Shown one piece after another: positions 8,031-16,351 of a DNA stretch of 59,439 nucleotides (within the stretch, counting starts at the first letter, position 1; each line of letters begins with the position of its first letter). Origin of the DNA: Oscillospiraceae bacterium (lineage in GTDB: Bacteria; Bacillota; Clostridia; Oscillospirales; Oscillospiraceae); NCBI GenBank assembly GCA_009783555.1, contig WRDH01000014.1, forward strand, positions 1 through 59,439, given 5' to 3'. A model generated the notes under the pieces. It was not told the origin of the DNA, did not search any database, and saw nothing but the letters and a program-made list of their open reading frames with translations. The translations under genes and the position numbers were made by a program.

Positions 8031-8562
8031 AGAACTGGTAGTATTCGCCGTACTCGGCGCAATAATGTTCATATCACACTTGGCACTGATGGGGATTCCA
8101 AACATTGGATTCATCGGATTGTTTATTGCAGCATTTACATTAACGTACCGGGTACGCGCTCTAATCCCGATTTATATTTATATAATGCTTTACGGAGTGT
8201 TTTTCGGCTTAATGACATGGATTCCATATTTATTTGTATGGCTCCCGCTATGGGGAATGTTCATGCTGATTGGAATGTTTAAGCTTCCGCTTGCCGTAAA
8301 AATACCTGTATATATGATTCTATGCGCTCTGCACGGATTATCATTCGGTTCGCTGTACGCACCGTTTGCTGTATTTTTATTTGGCATACCCTTTAGACTT
8401 AACACTATGCTCGCGTGGATTGCAGCCGGGCTTCCGTTTGATATAGCCCACGCATTGGGCAACCTTGCTGCAGGCATATTGATTGTTCCATTATCGGAGT
8501 TACTTAAAAAGTTAAATAAACAGGTATTCGGAAAAGCAGAATCCGATGTTAAGACAACCTAG
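8005..8562 (+). CDS. ECF transporter S component, probable corrinoid specificity
   Basis: A 185-residue very hydrophobic protein with about six membrane segments and the layout of energy-coupling-factor substrate-binding subunits; the first segment begins LKELVVFAVLGAIMFISH. GAGGGAG sits 6 bases before the ATG, inside the end of the preceding lipoprotein gene, implying translational coupling. The cobalamin riboswitch upstream suggests it imports cobalamin or cobinamide, in the manner of the CblT/CbrT S components. The shared EcfA/EcfT module is not in this window. Fold call is good; ligand rests on regulation. Confidence 0.75.
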   Translation: MRSSTHRLKELVVFAVLGAIMFISHLALMGIPNIGFIGLFIAAFTLTYRVRALIPIYIYIMLYGVFFGLMTWIPYLFVWLPLWGMFMLIGMFKLPLAVKIPVYMILCALHGLSFGSLYAPFAVFLFGIPFRLNTMLAWIAAGLPFDIAHALGNLAAGILIVPLSELLKKLNKQVFGKAESDVKTT

Positions 8563-8575
8563 TTCCATTATCCGC

Positions 8576-8604
8576 TTTACAGCATAAAGCTATCTTGGTA
8601 TACT
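8576..8604 (+). promoter_or_regulatory. Probable promoter of the 2-hydroxyacid dehydrogenase gene
   Basis: TTTACA (8576-8581), 17 bases, then TATACT (8599-8604) with a TG extension of the -10 box (TGGTATACT). Confidence 0.55.
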
Positions 8605-8634
8605 CTCTGTATCTTTTTTGAAAGGTACAATAAA

Positions 8635-9597
8635 TTGAAACTGACAATAATTAACGACTATTATTTTCGAAAGCTTCCCGATGAGTTACTGCAAGAGATA
8701 AAAGACACAGCACCGGGATATGGTATTACAGAGGTAGAGCAGAGTTGTGTCACCGTAGATGATCTTGTGGATTCCGATATCGTGTTTGGCAGAATACCGC
8801 CGCATTTACTTATTGAATTGCCGAACTTAAAATGGCAGCATTTGGCGAGTGCGGGGGCTAACGGGTTGATGGACAAAGAGCTTTACGCTAACAAGTCTAT
8901 GTTGCTCACTAAATCAAGCGGTACTTTCGGTATACCTATTGCGGAGCATATCGTCGGGATGATGATTGCACTGGGCAGGGATTTTGAACGTTACTATAAA
9001 AAGCAATTTGAAGGTATATGGGACAGCGAGTGGCCGATTCTCCTTGATGTATCCGATTCGACTGTGCTTATAATCGGGCTCGGTGACATCGGTACAGAAG
9101 TCAGCCGTCACCTTAAAGGTTTTGGCTGCCGTTTGATAGGTATGCGAAAAAACGCTGACAAACCACATGGAGTAATAAAAGATGTGCGTCCCGTATCACA
9201 ACTCCATGAAGCATTGCCGGAAGCCGATTACGTTGTAATTTGCACACCCGGAACTGCAGAGACCGATAAGCTCTTCGGGAATAAAGAATTTGAAATAATG
9301 AAAAACACTGCGATTATAATTAACGTCGGACGTGGAATGATTATAGACAGCGTGGCACTGGCAGAAGCTTTGAGCGGACGGAAAATACACGGAGCAGGAC
9401 TCGACGTAACCGATCCCGAGCCGCTTCCGAAAGGACACCCGCTGTGGAGTGCTCCAAATATCCTCATAACACCTCATGTGTCGGCTGCAACAAATGTTAC
9501 AACAGGACGCCGTGCTCGTGTGTTTATTAACTTGTTAAAACGGTATGTGGCAGGGCTGGAAATGTATAATTTTATAGATTTTGAAGCAGGGTATTGA
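8635..9597 (+). CDS. D-isomer-specific 2-hydroxyacid dehydrogenase
   Basis: A 320-residue NAD(P)-dependent dehydrogenase. The Rossmann motif is GLGDIGTE (about 143-150). The catalytic set is present: Arg in NVGRGMIID (about 226-234), Glu in DVTDPEPLP (about 257-265) and His in TPHVSAAT (about 280-287). A TTG start is preceded by AAAGG at a normal distance; the product begins LKLTIINDYYF. It probably reduces a 2-oxoacid or oxidises a D-2-hydroxyacid, but substrate class cannot be fixed. Stands alone between two other units on the same strand. Confidence 0.88.
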   Translation: MKLTIINDYYFRKLPDELLQEIKDTAPGYGITEVEQSCVTVDDLVDSDIVFGRIPPHLLIELPNLKWQHLASAGANGLMDKELYANKSMLLTKSSGTFGIPIAEHIVGMMIALGRDFERYYKKQFEGIWDSEWPILLDVSDSTVLIIGLGDIGTEVSRHLKGFGCRLIGMRKNADKPHGVIKDVRPVSQLHEALPEADYVVICTPGTAETDKLFGNKEFEIMKNTAIIINVGRGMIIDSVALAEALSGRKIHGAGLDVTDPEPLPKGHPLWSAPNILITPHVSAATNVTTGRRARVFINLLKRYVAGLEMYNFIDFEAGY

Positions 9598-9678
9598 CGG
9601 TGTTTGATTTCTTAACATTTAACCTGTAGAATGTTCATTGGTTCAAGTTCATTTGCATATGAAAAGTGAGAGGTACTA

Positions 9679-10704
9679 ATGAAACAAATAAGAACGGCAG
9701 ATGCTGTCGGTCAAGCACTATGCCACGATGTTACAAAGATTGTTAGAGGGGTTACAAAGGACGTTGCCTTTCAAAAAGGACATATAATTACGGAAAGTGA
9801 TGTTCCTGTTCTGCTGTATCTTGGCAAGGAGCATGTCTATGTATGGGAAGACGACGAAAACATGCTGCACGAGAATGAAGCAGCCGAAATACTGGTAAGT
9901 CTGTGCATTAATAAAAATATGTATGCTACAGAGCCAAAGGAAGGGAAGATTGAACTGATAGCAAACAGAGATGGTTTGTTGATGGTGGATACAAAACGTT
10001 TGCGTACAGTCAATTCTATCGGCGGTCTGATGATAGCTACAAGACCATCGGGTATCCCTGTTAAAAAAGGCGATAAACTCTGTGGTACCCGCATAATACC
10101 GTTGACCGTAGAAAAAACAAAAATGGAACAAGTATGTAAAATTGCAGGAAAACCGCCACTACTAAAACTGTTGCCGCTAAAGAAAAAGAAATATGGTCTG
10201 ATAAACACAGGGAATGAAGTGTTTTACGGCAGAATAAGAGATACTTTTACTCCTGTAATCCAAGAGAAAATGGCAGAGTACGGTTGCAAAATGGTTGCAA
10301 GTGTTACGATTGAAGATGACCCCGAAAAAATTGCCGCCGCCATAAGAGGAATGCTTGCATCGGGTGCTCAAATGGTGCTTTGTACCGGAGGAATGAGCGT
10401 TGACCCTGACGATAGAACCCCGTTCGCGATAAAAAACACTGCCGATAAGATAATAAGCTATGGTGCGCCTGTGCTGCCGGGTGCAATGTTCATGCTTGCC
10501 TATATGAAAGACGGCATCCCGATTTGCGGGCTGCCCGGTTGTGTTATGTATTCAAAACGCACGATCTTTGATATCGTACTCCCGCACTTACTTGCGGACG
10601 TACAGGTCACTCCCGAATGGCTTACAGGTCTGGGTGAGGGAGGCTTGTGTCTTGATTGTGAGATTTGTATCTTTCCAAACTGTGCATTTGGGAAAGGGAA
10701 GTGA
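9679..10704 (+). CDS. MoeA-like molybdopterin-binding protein of the selenium-dependent hydroxylase system
   Basis: A 341-residue protein with an N-terminal region of the MoeA-like type (MKQIRTADAVGQALCHDVTKI) and a MoCF-type domain from about 170: GLINTGNEVFYGRI, MVLCTGGMSVDPDDRTP and the loop GLPGCVMYSKRT. The GGMSVDPDD motif is a usual nucleotide/molybdopterin-binding signature. GAGAGGT precedes the ATG. It ends two bases before yqeC, so the pair is co-transcribed. Likely inserts or modifies the Mo cofactor for a purine/xanthine hydroxylase encoded elsewhere. Confidence 0.82.
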   Translation: MKQIRTADAVGQALCHDVTKIVRGVTKDVAFQKGHIITESDVPVLLYLGKEHVYVWEDDENMLHENEAAEILVSLCINKNMYATEPKEGKIELIANRDGLLMVDTKRLRTVNSIGGLMIATRPSGIPVKKGDKLCGTRIIPLTVEKTKMEQVCKIAGKPPLLKLLPLKKKKYGLINTGNEVFYGRIRDTFTPVIQEKMAEYGCKMVASVTIEDDPEKIAAAIRGMLASGAQMVLCTGGMSVDPDDRTPFAIKNTADKIISYGAPVLPGAMFMLAYMKDGIPICGLPGCVMYSKRTIFDIVLPHLLADVQVTPEWLTGLGEGGLCLDCEICIFPNCAFGKGK

Positions 10705-10706
10705 CT

Positions 10707-11438
10707 GTGGCGGGTAGTTTATCTGTTTTGCTCGATATTTCTGTGGGGAGTATGGTTTCGGTTGTCGGATGCGGCGGAAAAACTTCGATTATTGAGATGC
10801 TTGCAAATGAGAATAGGGATAAAAAGGTGCTTGTATCCCCGGCAACAAAGATTTTTCCGATGCACACTGACGATGTGGTGCTCTGTGATACATTGGAAAG
10901 CAGTATTGAACATACTCCGCAAGCGGGTATCCAATGTCTCGGCGTTTTGAATAAAAGAAATGAAAAACTTGAAGCGTTACCAAAGTACGCACTTGCATCT
11001 TTGGCGACGCTATATGATGTAGTCCTGATGGAAGCCGACGGTTCACGCGGATTGCCTTGCAAAGGCTGGCTGAAAAACGAACCTGTAGTCCAATTCTTCA
11101 CAACACATACGGTGGGAGTAGTATCACTGTGTGCTTTGGGTAAACAAGCTTCAAAAGAGTCCGTCCATCACCTTCCGGAATTTTTATCGCTAACAGGGTT
11201 AACTGAGGGTGATATAATAACGGAGCAAGCGATTGAAGATATGATTTGCGCACCCTTTGGCATGTTCAAAAACAGTGTAGGAAAAAGCTATTTGGTGGTC
11301 AATAAGGTAGAGGATGAGTTTACTGAAAAGTGTGTGTTGGTGATTTTAGAGAAAATTAAGGAAAAGCACCCGAAAATGTTTGAAAGACTTGTTTACGGGA
11401 GTATACACAAAAATATCCGGCATGCATTTAATGAGTAA
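10707..11438 (+). CDS. yqeC: Selenium-dependent hydroxylase accessory protein YqeC
   Basis: A 243-residue protein of the YqeC family, found with selenium-dependent molybdenum hydroxylases. A P-loop-like GCGGKTS lies at 21-27, followed by KVLVSPATKIFP and MEADGSRGLPCKGW (about 111-124), the latter a conserved acidic motif. GTG at 10707 is preceded by AAGGGAAG; a longer frame from 10665 would overlap the MoeA-like gene. Biochemical function in the family is unsettled. Confidence 0.82.
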   Translation: MAGSLSVLLDISVGSMVSVVGCGGKTSIIEMLANENRDKKVLVSPATKIFPMHTDDVVLCDTLESSIEHTPQAGIQCLGVLNKRNEKLEALPKYALASLATLYDVVLMEADGSRGLPCKGWLKNEPVVQFFTTHTVGVVSLCALGKQASKESVHHLPEFLSLTGLTEGDIITEQAIEDMICAPFGMFKNSVGKSYLVVNKVEDEFTEKCVLVILEKIKEKHPKMFERLVYGSIHKNIRHAFNE

Positions 11439-11467
11439 ACGCCGCCGGAAAAACAGTTATGTGATGC

Positions 11468-12541
11468 TTAGTATATAACAACTGTAGAGTGATCCGGGAC
11501 GTTGTTATAAATCCACCATGCATCATCGCAAAACATTCTTATGCAACCGGAGCTTGCGGGAACGCCTATTCGAGCATCAACAACCTCTCTTGTCCGGATA
11601 TCTAAAGGTCTTGAATGAAAAGCAAAACTTTGACCTTGTTCGCTTGAACGTTCAGGCCAAAAACGTACAACAGGTTCGACCCTGTAACCTGCTTCGGAAA
11701 AAACCCAGCCGGCAGATGTTCTGCTGGGTATGGTGGTAGCTCCTCTGGGGGTGCTGTTTAACCACAAACTGGTACTTATAATAAACACCTCATGCAGCTC
11801 CCATTCATTTGCCCGTCCTGTTCCGATAAAGACATTGGCTCTTTGAAAGCAACGGTTGACCCAAATCAGGTATTCAGTTGCACTTGTATAACCCTTTGCG
11901 TTAATAAATAACTCTTTTTCAAAAACATCATAGTCATTATTTTCTGCCCATTCCAACGTGAAATCCCCATTATACCGGGAAGTAACCATACTCAACACAC
12001 GCGGTGCTTCCACTTCCTTCCAGTGTGAGATATCGTAGTTTTCTATAATTATTGTTTTTTCTGCTTCCAATATTTGTGATTCATTCAACATAGTCGTATG
12101 ATGGATAGAAACTTTGAAATCAATTGTTTCTTCCATTATGCGGCTATACATGATTCTGTGATTAAATGCCTGGATTTCGATGCCTGTAACTATTTGATCT
12201 TCCTTTACCGGTTCACCGTTTACATACCAGGTGATCAGGCATTCAATTCCTTCTGCATAGTCTGCAAGAGCAACATTGATATTAAGAGGCTCACCGGCAG
12301 GAAGCAGTCCCGGTGCAATCAATTCAATTGTGGCTTGACTTAATCCCTGTCCCTGTCTCTGTCCCTGTTTGCTTGGTTCTTCAACAAGATCATGTACCGG
12401 CGGTATATTATAGAGAAAATCATCATCATCACTTTCGTGTGCCCGGTTATCGGCTCTGTGTCCCGGTGAAAAAGATGTCATTGCCATCAACAACACAAGA
12501 AATACAAGTATTGTAATTCTGTTTGTTAAAAAGCGGAACAT
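11468..12541 (-). CDS. Exported L,D-transpeptidase (YkuD domain)
   Basis: A 357-residue protein with an N-terminal hydrophobic anchor (about 8-24), a Gln/Gly-rich stretch (QGQRQGQGLSQ), a middle beta-rich region, and a C-terminal YkuD catalytic segment: FHSRPLDI with the catalytic His, then ASSGCIRM with the catalytic Cys near residue 334. Such enzymes make 3-3 cross-links or attach groups to peptidoglycan outside the membrane. It is convergent with yqeC, 29 bases apart, and does not belong functionally to its neighbours. Confidence 0.85.
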   Translation of the reverse strand: MFRFLTNRITILVFLVLLMAMTSFSPGHRADNRAHESDDDDFLYNIPPVHDLVEEPSKQGQRQGQGLSQATIELIAPGLLPAGEPLNINVALADYAEGIECLITWYVNGEPVKEDQIVTGIEIQAFNHRIMYSRIMEETIDFKVSIHHTTMLNESQILEAEKTIIIENYDISHWKEVEAPRVLSMVTSRYNGDFTLEWAENNDYDVFEKELFINAKGYTSATEYLIWVNRCFQRANVFIGTGRANEWELHEVFIISTSLWLNSTPRGATTIPSRTSAGWVFSEAGYRVEPVVRFWPERSSEQGQSFAFHSRPLDIRTREVVDARIGVPASSGCIRMFCDDAWWIYNNVPDHSTVVIY

Positions 12542-12629
12542 ACTTCATCTCCCTACGCCGTTTATAAATCTCGCTACCATTGCAATTATACCTTATGTTA
12601 ACAAGATTTTCAATACTAATGTATAGCAA

Positions 12630-12655
12630 AAGACAGGGGACGGTTCATCTGTCTT
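12630..12655 (-). repeat. Dispersed repeat family D (AAGACAG..GAACCGTCCCC..CTGTCTT), copy 1
   Basis: AAGACAG and CTGTCTT ends enclose GGGGACGGTTCAT, that is, the minus-strand orientation of the unit. Other copies: 15135-15161, 24700-24726, 51620-51646, with partial units at 15113-15132 and 16163-16258. This one is in the leader of the first Gfo/Idh gene. Confidence 0.8.
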
Positions 12656-12710
12656 GACCATGCTTCAACAATTTGATATTATCTACCGAGAAAAATTGGA
12701 GGTTTTGCAT

Positions 12711-13868
12711 ATGATAAAAATTGCTGTAGTCGGTACAGGTAGCATATCGCCGGCTCATATAGAGGGTTACCTTGATTTTCCTGAACGGTGCGAAATAGTA
12801 GCTCTTTGTGATATCGTTCCTGATAAATGTGAGAAAATAAAAGAAAAGTATGGGCTTAACAAAGCCGTTATATTTGATTCGCACAAGAGGTTAATCGAAA
12901 ATTCGGACTTTGACCTTGTCAGTATTTGTACTCCGCCGTTTTGTCATGCGGAGATAACTATTGACTGTTTGAATGCGCTAAGACATGTTTTGGTTGAAAA
13001 GCCGATGGCGGCATCATTAAAAGAGTGCGATGATATGATTGAGGCTGCTGCGGCAAGCGGTAAAATTCTTTCTGTCGTAGCGCAAAACAGATTTCGCAGC
13101 TCCGTGTGGAACCTCAAGCGGGTGCTTGAGAGTGGTATAATCGGGAAAATCGTCCATGCTCAGGTTGATTCGCACTGGTGGCGAGGACATAGCTATTACG
13201 ATCTCTGGTGGCGCGGGTTGTGGGAAAAGGAAGGCGGAGGCTGTACGCTTAATCATGCTGTTCACCATATCGATATGCTTGGCTGGATGATGGGTAAGCC
13301 GCAAGAGGTTTGCGCTATGCTGACAAATGTGTCTCATGACAATGCTGAGGTCGAGGACTTATCTGTTGCCGTCCTGCGGTACAACGGCGGCACATTGGCT
13401 CAAATCACAAGCTCGGTCGTAAACCACGGGGAGGAACAGCAAATAATTTTCAACGGTGAAAAAACGCGTATATCCGCACCGTGGCGTGTCGTATCGTCAC
13501 GTTCACAGCCTAACGGTCATCCTGTACCAAACCCGGAGTTTGAAGAGGAAGTGAATGAATACTATCACACATTGCCGGATGTCAAGCACGAAGGTCATCA
13601 GGGTCAAATCGAGGATGTACTTAAAGCAATCGAAAATTGCAATACCCCGATAGTCACCGGAACAGACGGAAGGCTGACGATTGAGCTTATTACCGCTATT
13701 TATAAAGCAGGTACGGAAAAACGTTTTATTTCACTGCCGATTGCTCCTGACGACCCGTTTTATACTGTCGAAGGAATACAGGCAAATGTGCCGAAATTCT
13801 ATGAAAAAACCGCATCGGTGCAGAATTTAGACGGTGAAATTACATTCGGCAGCAATTACGAATATTAA
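12711..13868 (+). CDS. Gfo/Idh/MocA-family oxidoreductase
   Basis: A 385-residue NAD(P)-dependent dehydrogenase. The N-terminal Rossmann fold starts IKIAVVGTGSISPAHIEGY; VLVEKPMA near 93-100 is the family's EKP motif, with the catalytic Lys. The C-terminal domain holds GGGCTLNHAVHHIDMLGWMMG, whose HxxD pattern is common in sugar-acting members. GGAGG lies 8 bases before the ATG at 12711. Together with the next gene it probably oxidises or epimerises a sugar or cyclitol; the substrate is unknown. Confidence 0.88.
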   Translation: MIKIAVVGTGSISPAHIEGYLDFPERCEIVALCDIVPDKCEKIKEKYGLNKAVIFDSHKRLIENSDFDLVSICTPPFCHAEITIDCLNALRHVLVEKPMAASLKECDDMIEAAAASGKILSVVAQNRFRSSVWNLKRVLESGIIGKIVHAQVDSHWWRGHSYYDLWWRGLWEKEGGGCTLNHAVHHIDMLGWMMGKPQEVCAMLTNVSHDNAEVEDLSVAVLRYNGGTLAQITSSVVNHGEEQQIIFNGEKTRISAPWRVVSSRSQPNGHPVPNPEFEEEVNEYYHTLPDVKHEGHQGQIEDVLKAIENCNTPIVTGTDGRLTIELITAIYKAGTEKRFISLPIAPDDPFYTVEGIQANVPKFYEKTASVQNLDGEITFGSNYEY

Positions 13869-13895
13869 CATACGATTACCAAAAAGCTAGCCACC

Positions 13896-13938
13896 CATCA
13901 TTACGAGAAGAGAAACAACGTGGCGGTCCACAATTTAA
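13896..13938 (+). repeat. Dispersed repeat family B, degenerate copy 2
   Basis: CATCATTACGAG..CAACGTGGCGGTCCACAATTTAA resembles the family B unit with several changes. It lies in the 143-base gap between the two Gfo/Idh genes. Confidence 0.5.
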
Positions 13939-14011
13939 TCTAACTGATTATTTTTGATGTGCAATAGTGGGATATAACTTCTATAGATGAATGAAAGGAT
14001 AATTACGTTCT

Positions 14012-15145
14012 ATGCATAATATGTCAAGCGGCATGAGTTACGCTCCGAAAGGCAAGCCTTCACCGGTCGTTGAAGCAGGCGAATTTATTATATCCGCTAT
14101 CGGGTTGGATCACGGTCACATATACGGACAGTGCGGCGGACTCATCGAAGCCGGAGCAGTCCTGAAAAGCGTATATGATCCCGATTCGAGTAAGGTCGAA
14201 GCGTTTTGTAAAGCCTTTCCTCAAGCTATTGCCGCAAAAAACGAAGATGAGATACTTGGCGACCCCGAAGTGCATCTTGTCACCGGTGCTGCCATTACCA
14301 GTGAGCGATGTGCGCTTGGACTGCGCGTAATGAATGCGGGTAAGGATTACTTTACGGACAAAGCTCCTCTGACGACACTTGAACAACTGGCTGCAGCAAA
14401 GGAAACAGTTGAAAAAACAGGGAAAAAATACATGGTCTACTACTCCGAGCGGATCCATGTCGAAACTGCTGTTTTTGCGGGGCAATTGATAGAACAAGGC
14501 GCGATAGGGAAAGTGGTGCAGGTGCTTGGACTTGGACCGCACCGTCTTCAGGCGAAAAACAGGCCGGATTGGTTTTTCATCAAGAAAAAATACGGCGGTA
14601 TACTATGTGACATAGGAAGCCATCAAATAGAGCAAATTCTTTTCTATACGGGTGCAAAGGATGCGAAAATCGTCAGCAGCCAAATAGGTAACTTTAACAA
14701 CCCCGAATATCCGGAGCTGGACGATTTTGGTGATGCAACACTGCTGACCGATAACGGAGCTACAGGTTATTTCCGCGTCGACTGGTTCACGCCTGACGGC
14801 TTGCAGATGTGGGGAGATGGACGAAGTTTCATCCTCGGGACAGAAGGCTTCATTGAGCAACGAAAGTACATGAACCTCGGCACAAACGATGGTCCGGGAC
14901 ACCTTTTTCTGGCAAACGGAAAAGAAGAAAAGCATTACCACGTTGAAGGTAAAGTAGGGTATCCATTCTTCGGCGAATTGATTTTGGACTGCCTAAACCG
15001 CACGGAAAATGCCATGACACAAGCGCACGCATTTAAAGCAGCAGAACTCTGCGTCAAGGCACAACTGGCAGCAAAGGTGATATCACAGGACAGCCTCCCC
15101 GTCACACGGATTGGAACCGTCCCCTTGTCTTGTGAAGACAGATGA
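14012..15145 (+). CDS. Gfo/Idh/MocA-family oxidoreductase with a repeat-coded C-terminal tail
   Basis: A 377-residue paralogue-type oxidoreductase next to the one at 12711. The Rossmann start is ISAIGLDHGHIYGQCGGL; DYFTDKAPLTT (about 112-122) replaces the usual EKP motif with DKA, keeping the Lys. The domain after it has GGILCDIGSHQIEQILFYTG. The last residues, TRIGTVPLSCEDR, are encoded by a partial unit of repeat family D, so the original stop was probably lost to a repeat insertion. AAAGGA lies about 12 bases upstream of the ATG. Confidence 0.85.
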   Translation: MHNMSSGMSYAPKGKPSPVVEAGEFIISAIGLDHGHIYGQCGGLIEAGAVLKSVYDPDSSKVEAFCKAFPQAIAAKNEDEILGDPEVHLVTGAAITSERCALGLRVMNAGKDYFTDKAPLTTLEQLAAAKETVEKTGKKYMVYYSERIHVETAVFAGQLIEQGAIGKVVQVLGLGPHRLQAKNRPDWFFIKKKYGGILCDIGSHQIEQILFYTGAKDAKIVSSQIGNFNNPEYPELDDFGDATLLTDNGATGYFRVDWFTPDGLQMWGDGRSFILGTEGFIEQRKYMNLGTNDGPGHLFLANGKEEKHYHVEGKVGYPFFGELILDCLNRTENAMTQAHAFKAAELCVKAQLAAKVISQDSLPVTRIGTVPLSCEDR

Positions 15146-15161
15146 ACCGTCCCCCTGTCTT
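15113..15161 (+). repeat. Dispersed repeat family D, partial plus complete unit
   Basis: A partial unit GGAACCGTCCCCTTGTCTTG (15113-15132) is followed by a complete AAGACAG..CTGTCTT unit (15135-15161). The array overlaps the 3' end of the Gfo/Idh gene and supplies its stop codon. Confidence 0.8.
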
Positions 15162-15166
15162 GCTCA

Positions 15167-16120
15167 TCAAACCCGTTTAATCAATAGTAAACATGGATTA
15201 TCTTCATCCCATAGGGTGGGGAAGACCTCAAGAGGCTTAAAGCCCATCGACAGGTAGAATAATCTTGTTTTTTCGTAGCTTTTGCTTTCACGGGATTCAT
15301 CCAATGTTTTTACAGTCAGATACTCCTGTTTCTTTTCTCTGCAATACTTTTCACAGGCTATAACAAGACTTCTTCCTATGCCTTCCCGATGATATTCCTT
15401 CAATACACCCATCACGCAAATCTCCGATGCGTATGGGGTATGATTCATTATAGCCACAAAACCAACAGGGTTACCGCCGTCATATGCAGCAATGAACGGT
15501 AACATCTTTACCTGCTCCACATAGTCCACAATTGACTCTTCAATGCCGAACCAGCTTGGCAGTGCTCTTAGAACAGAATTGCAGATAGCTGATTTCTCTT
15601 CCGCGCCAAGAACTTCTTTAAGTACAATGTTGTCCTGCCTGTACTTGTAATCCTGAGGCTTTAGTTCTTTTAAGAAGAAAATGTTGCGTTCCGTTTCTTC
15701 ATAACCGATTGATAAGTGGAAATTATAGCTGCCGGTGTTGTCCAACAGGCAATCGGATGCCATTTCACGGCATCCAAGCTGACTTGCCCAACACTCCAGA
15801 ATGTTGACAAGCTTGGCGGCAATTTTGTTCTTGCGGTATTCAGGCAAAACATATATCGCTTCAAGATAGCCTTTAAACCCGTCGTTTGTTCCGTTTACAT
15901 ACTCACGGCGAAGTGCGCCATGCGAAACCCCGACAGGCTTTTCACCGTCAAAGGCAAGAAAGAAAATCTGATTTATATCAGCAAAAATCACTTCATTTTC
16001 TTCAAACAACTCTTCCCGTGACAACTCCGGGGCTTGCCCTTCATCATGGTAAAGCAAAAATAATAAATCGGTCATAATCTCCATATCTGCCTTCGTTGCT
16101 TTGCGATATGATATCTCCAT
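15167..16120 (-). CDS. Tandem GNAT acetyltransferase, first half AAC(6')-like
   Basis: A 317-residue fusion of two GNAT domains. Domain 1 (about 1-148) has GYLEAIYVLPEYRKNKIAAKLV, then CREMASDCLLDNTGSYNFHLSIGY and an aromatic FFLKEL end, a pattern shared with aminoglycoside 6'-N-acetyltransferases. Domain 2 (about 155-317) has ICVMGVLKEYHREGIGRSLV, the acetyl-CoA loop, and ends FYLSMGFKPLE..LLLIKRV. The ATG at 16120 follows GGAGGTG; an upstream frame is not needed. Antibiotic resistance is not shown: many such proteins act on other amines. Confidence 0.8.
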   Translation of the reverse strand: MEISYRKATKADMEIMTDLLFLLYHDEGQAPELSREELFEENEVIFADINQIFFLAFDGEKPVGVSHGALRREYVNGTNDGFKGYLEAIYVLPEYRKNKIAAKLVNILECWASQLGCREMASDCLLDNTGSYNFHLSIGYEETERNIFFLKELKPQDYKYRQDNIVLKEVLGAEEKSAICNSVLRALPSWFGIEESIVDYVEQVKMLPFIAAYDGGNPVGFVAIMNHTPYASEICVMGVLKEYHREGIGRSLVIACEKYCREKKQEYLTVKTLDESRESKSYEKTRLFYLSMGFKPLEVFPTLWDEDNPCLLLIKRV

Positions 16121-16162
16121 AACTAAAACACCTCCATTTGCAAATCTCACAATACCACAATT

Positions 16163-16258
16163 ATGATGAAAAATCATCATAGTTTGTTAAGAGAACCGTC
16201 CCTCCGACAAACTATGATGAAAAATCATCACAATTTGTCAAGAGAACCGTCCCCCCTG
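16163..16258. repeat. Tandem 51-base duplication carrying GAACCGTCCC (family D related)
   Basis: Two near-identical units, each ATGATGAAAAATCATCA..TTTGT.AAGAGAACCGTCCC, start at 16163 and 16214. It lies between the divergent acetyltransferase and yqeB genes. Confidence 0.75.
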
Positions 16259-16351
16259 ACATAATTAAGCGCGATTGAATAGTCATTGTTTGTGTGATAC
16301 ACTTTCATCGGTTATTGTACCTGATGTAAAACGAAAGGAATGGTCGTACCA

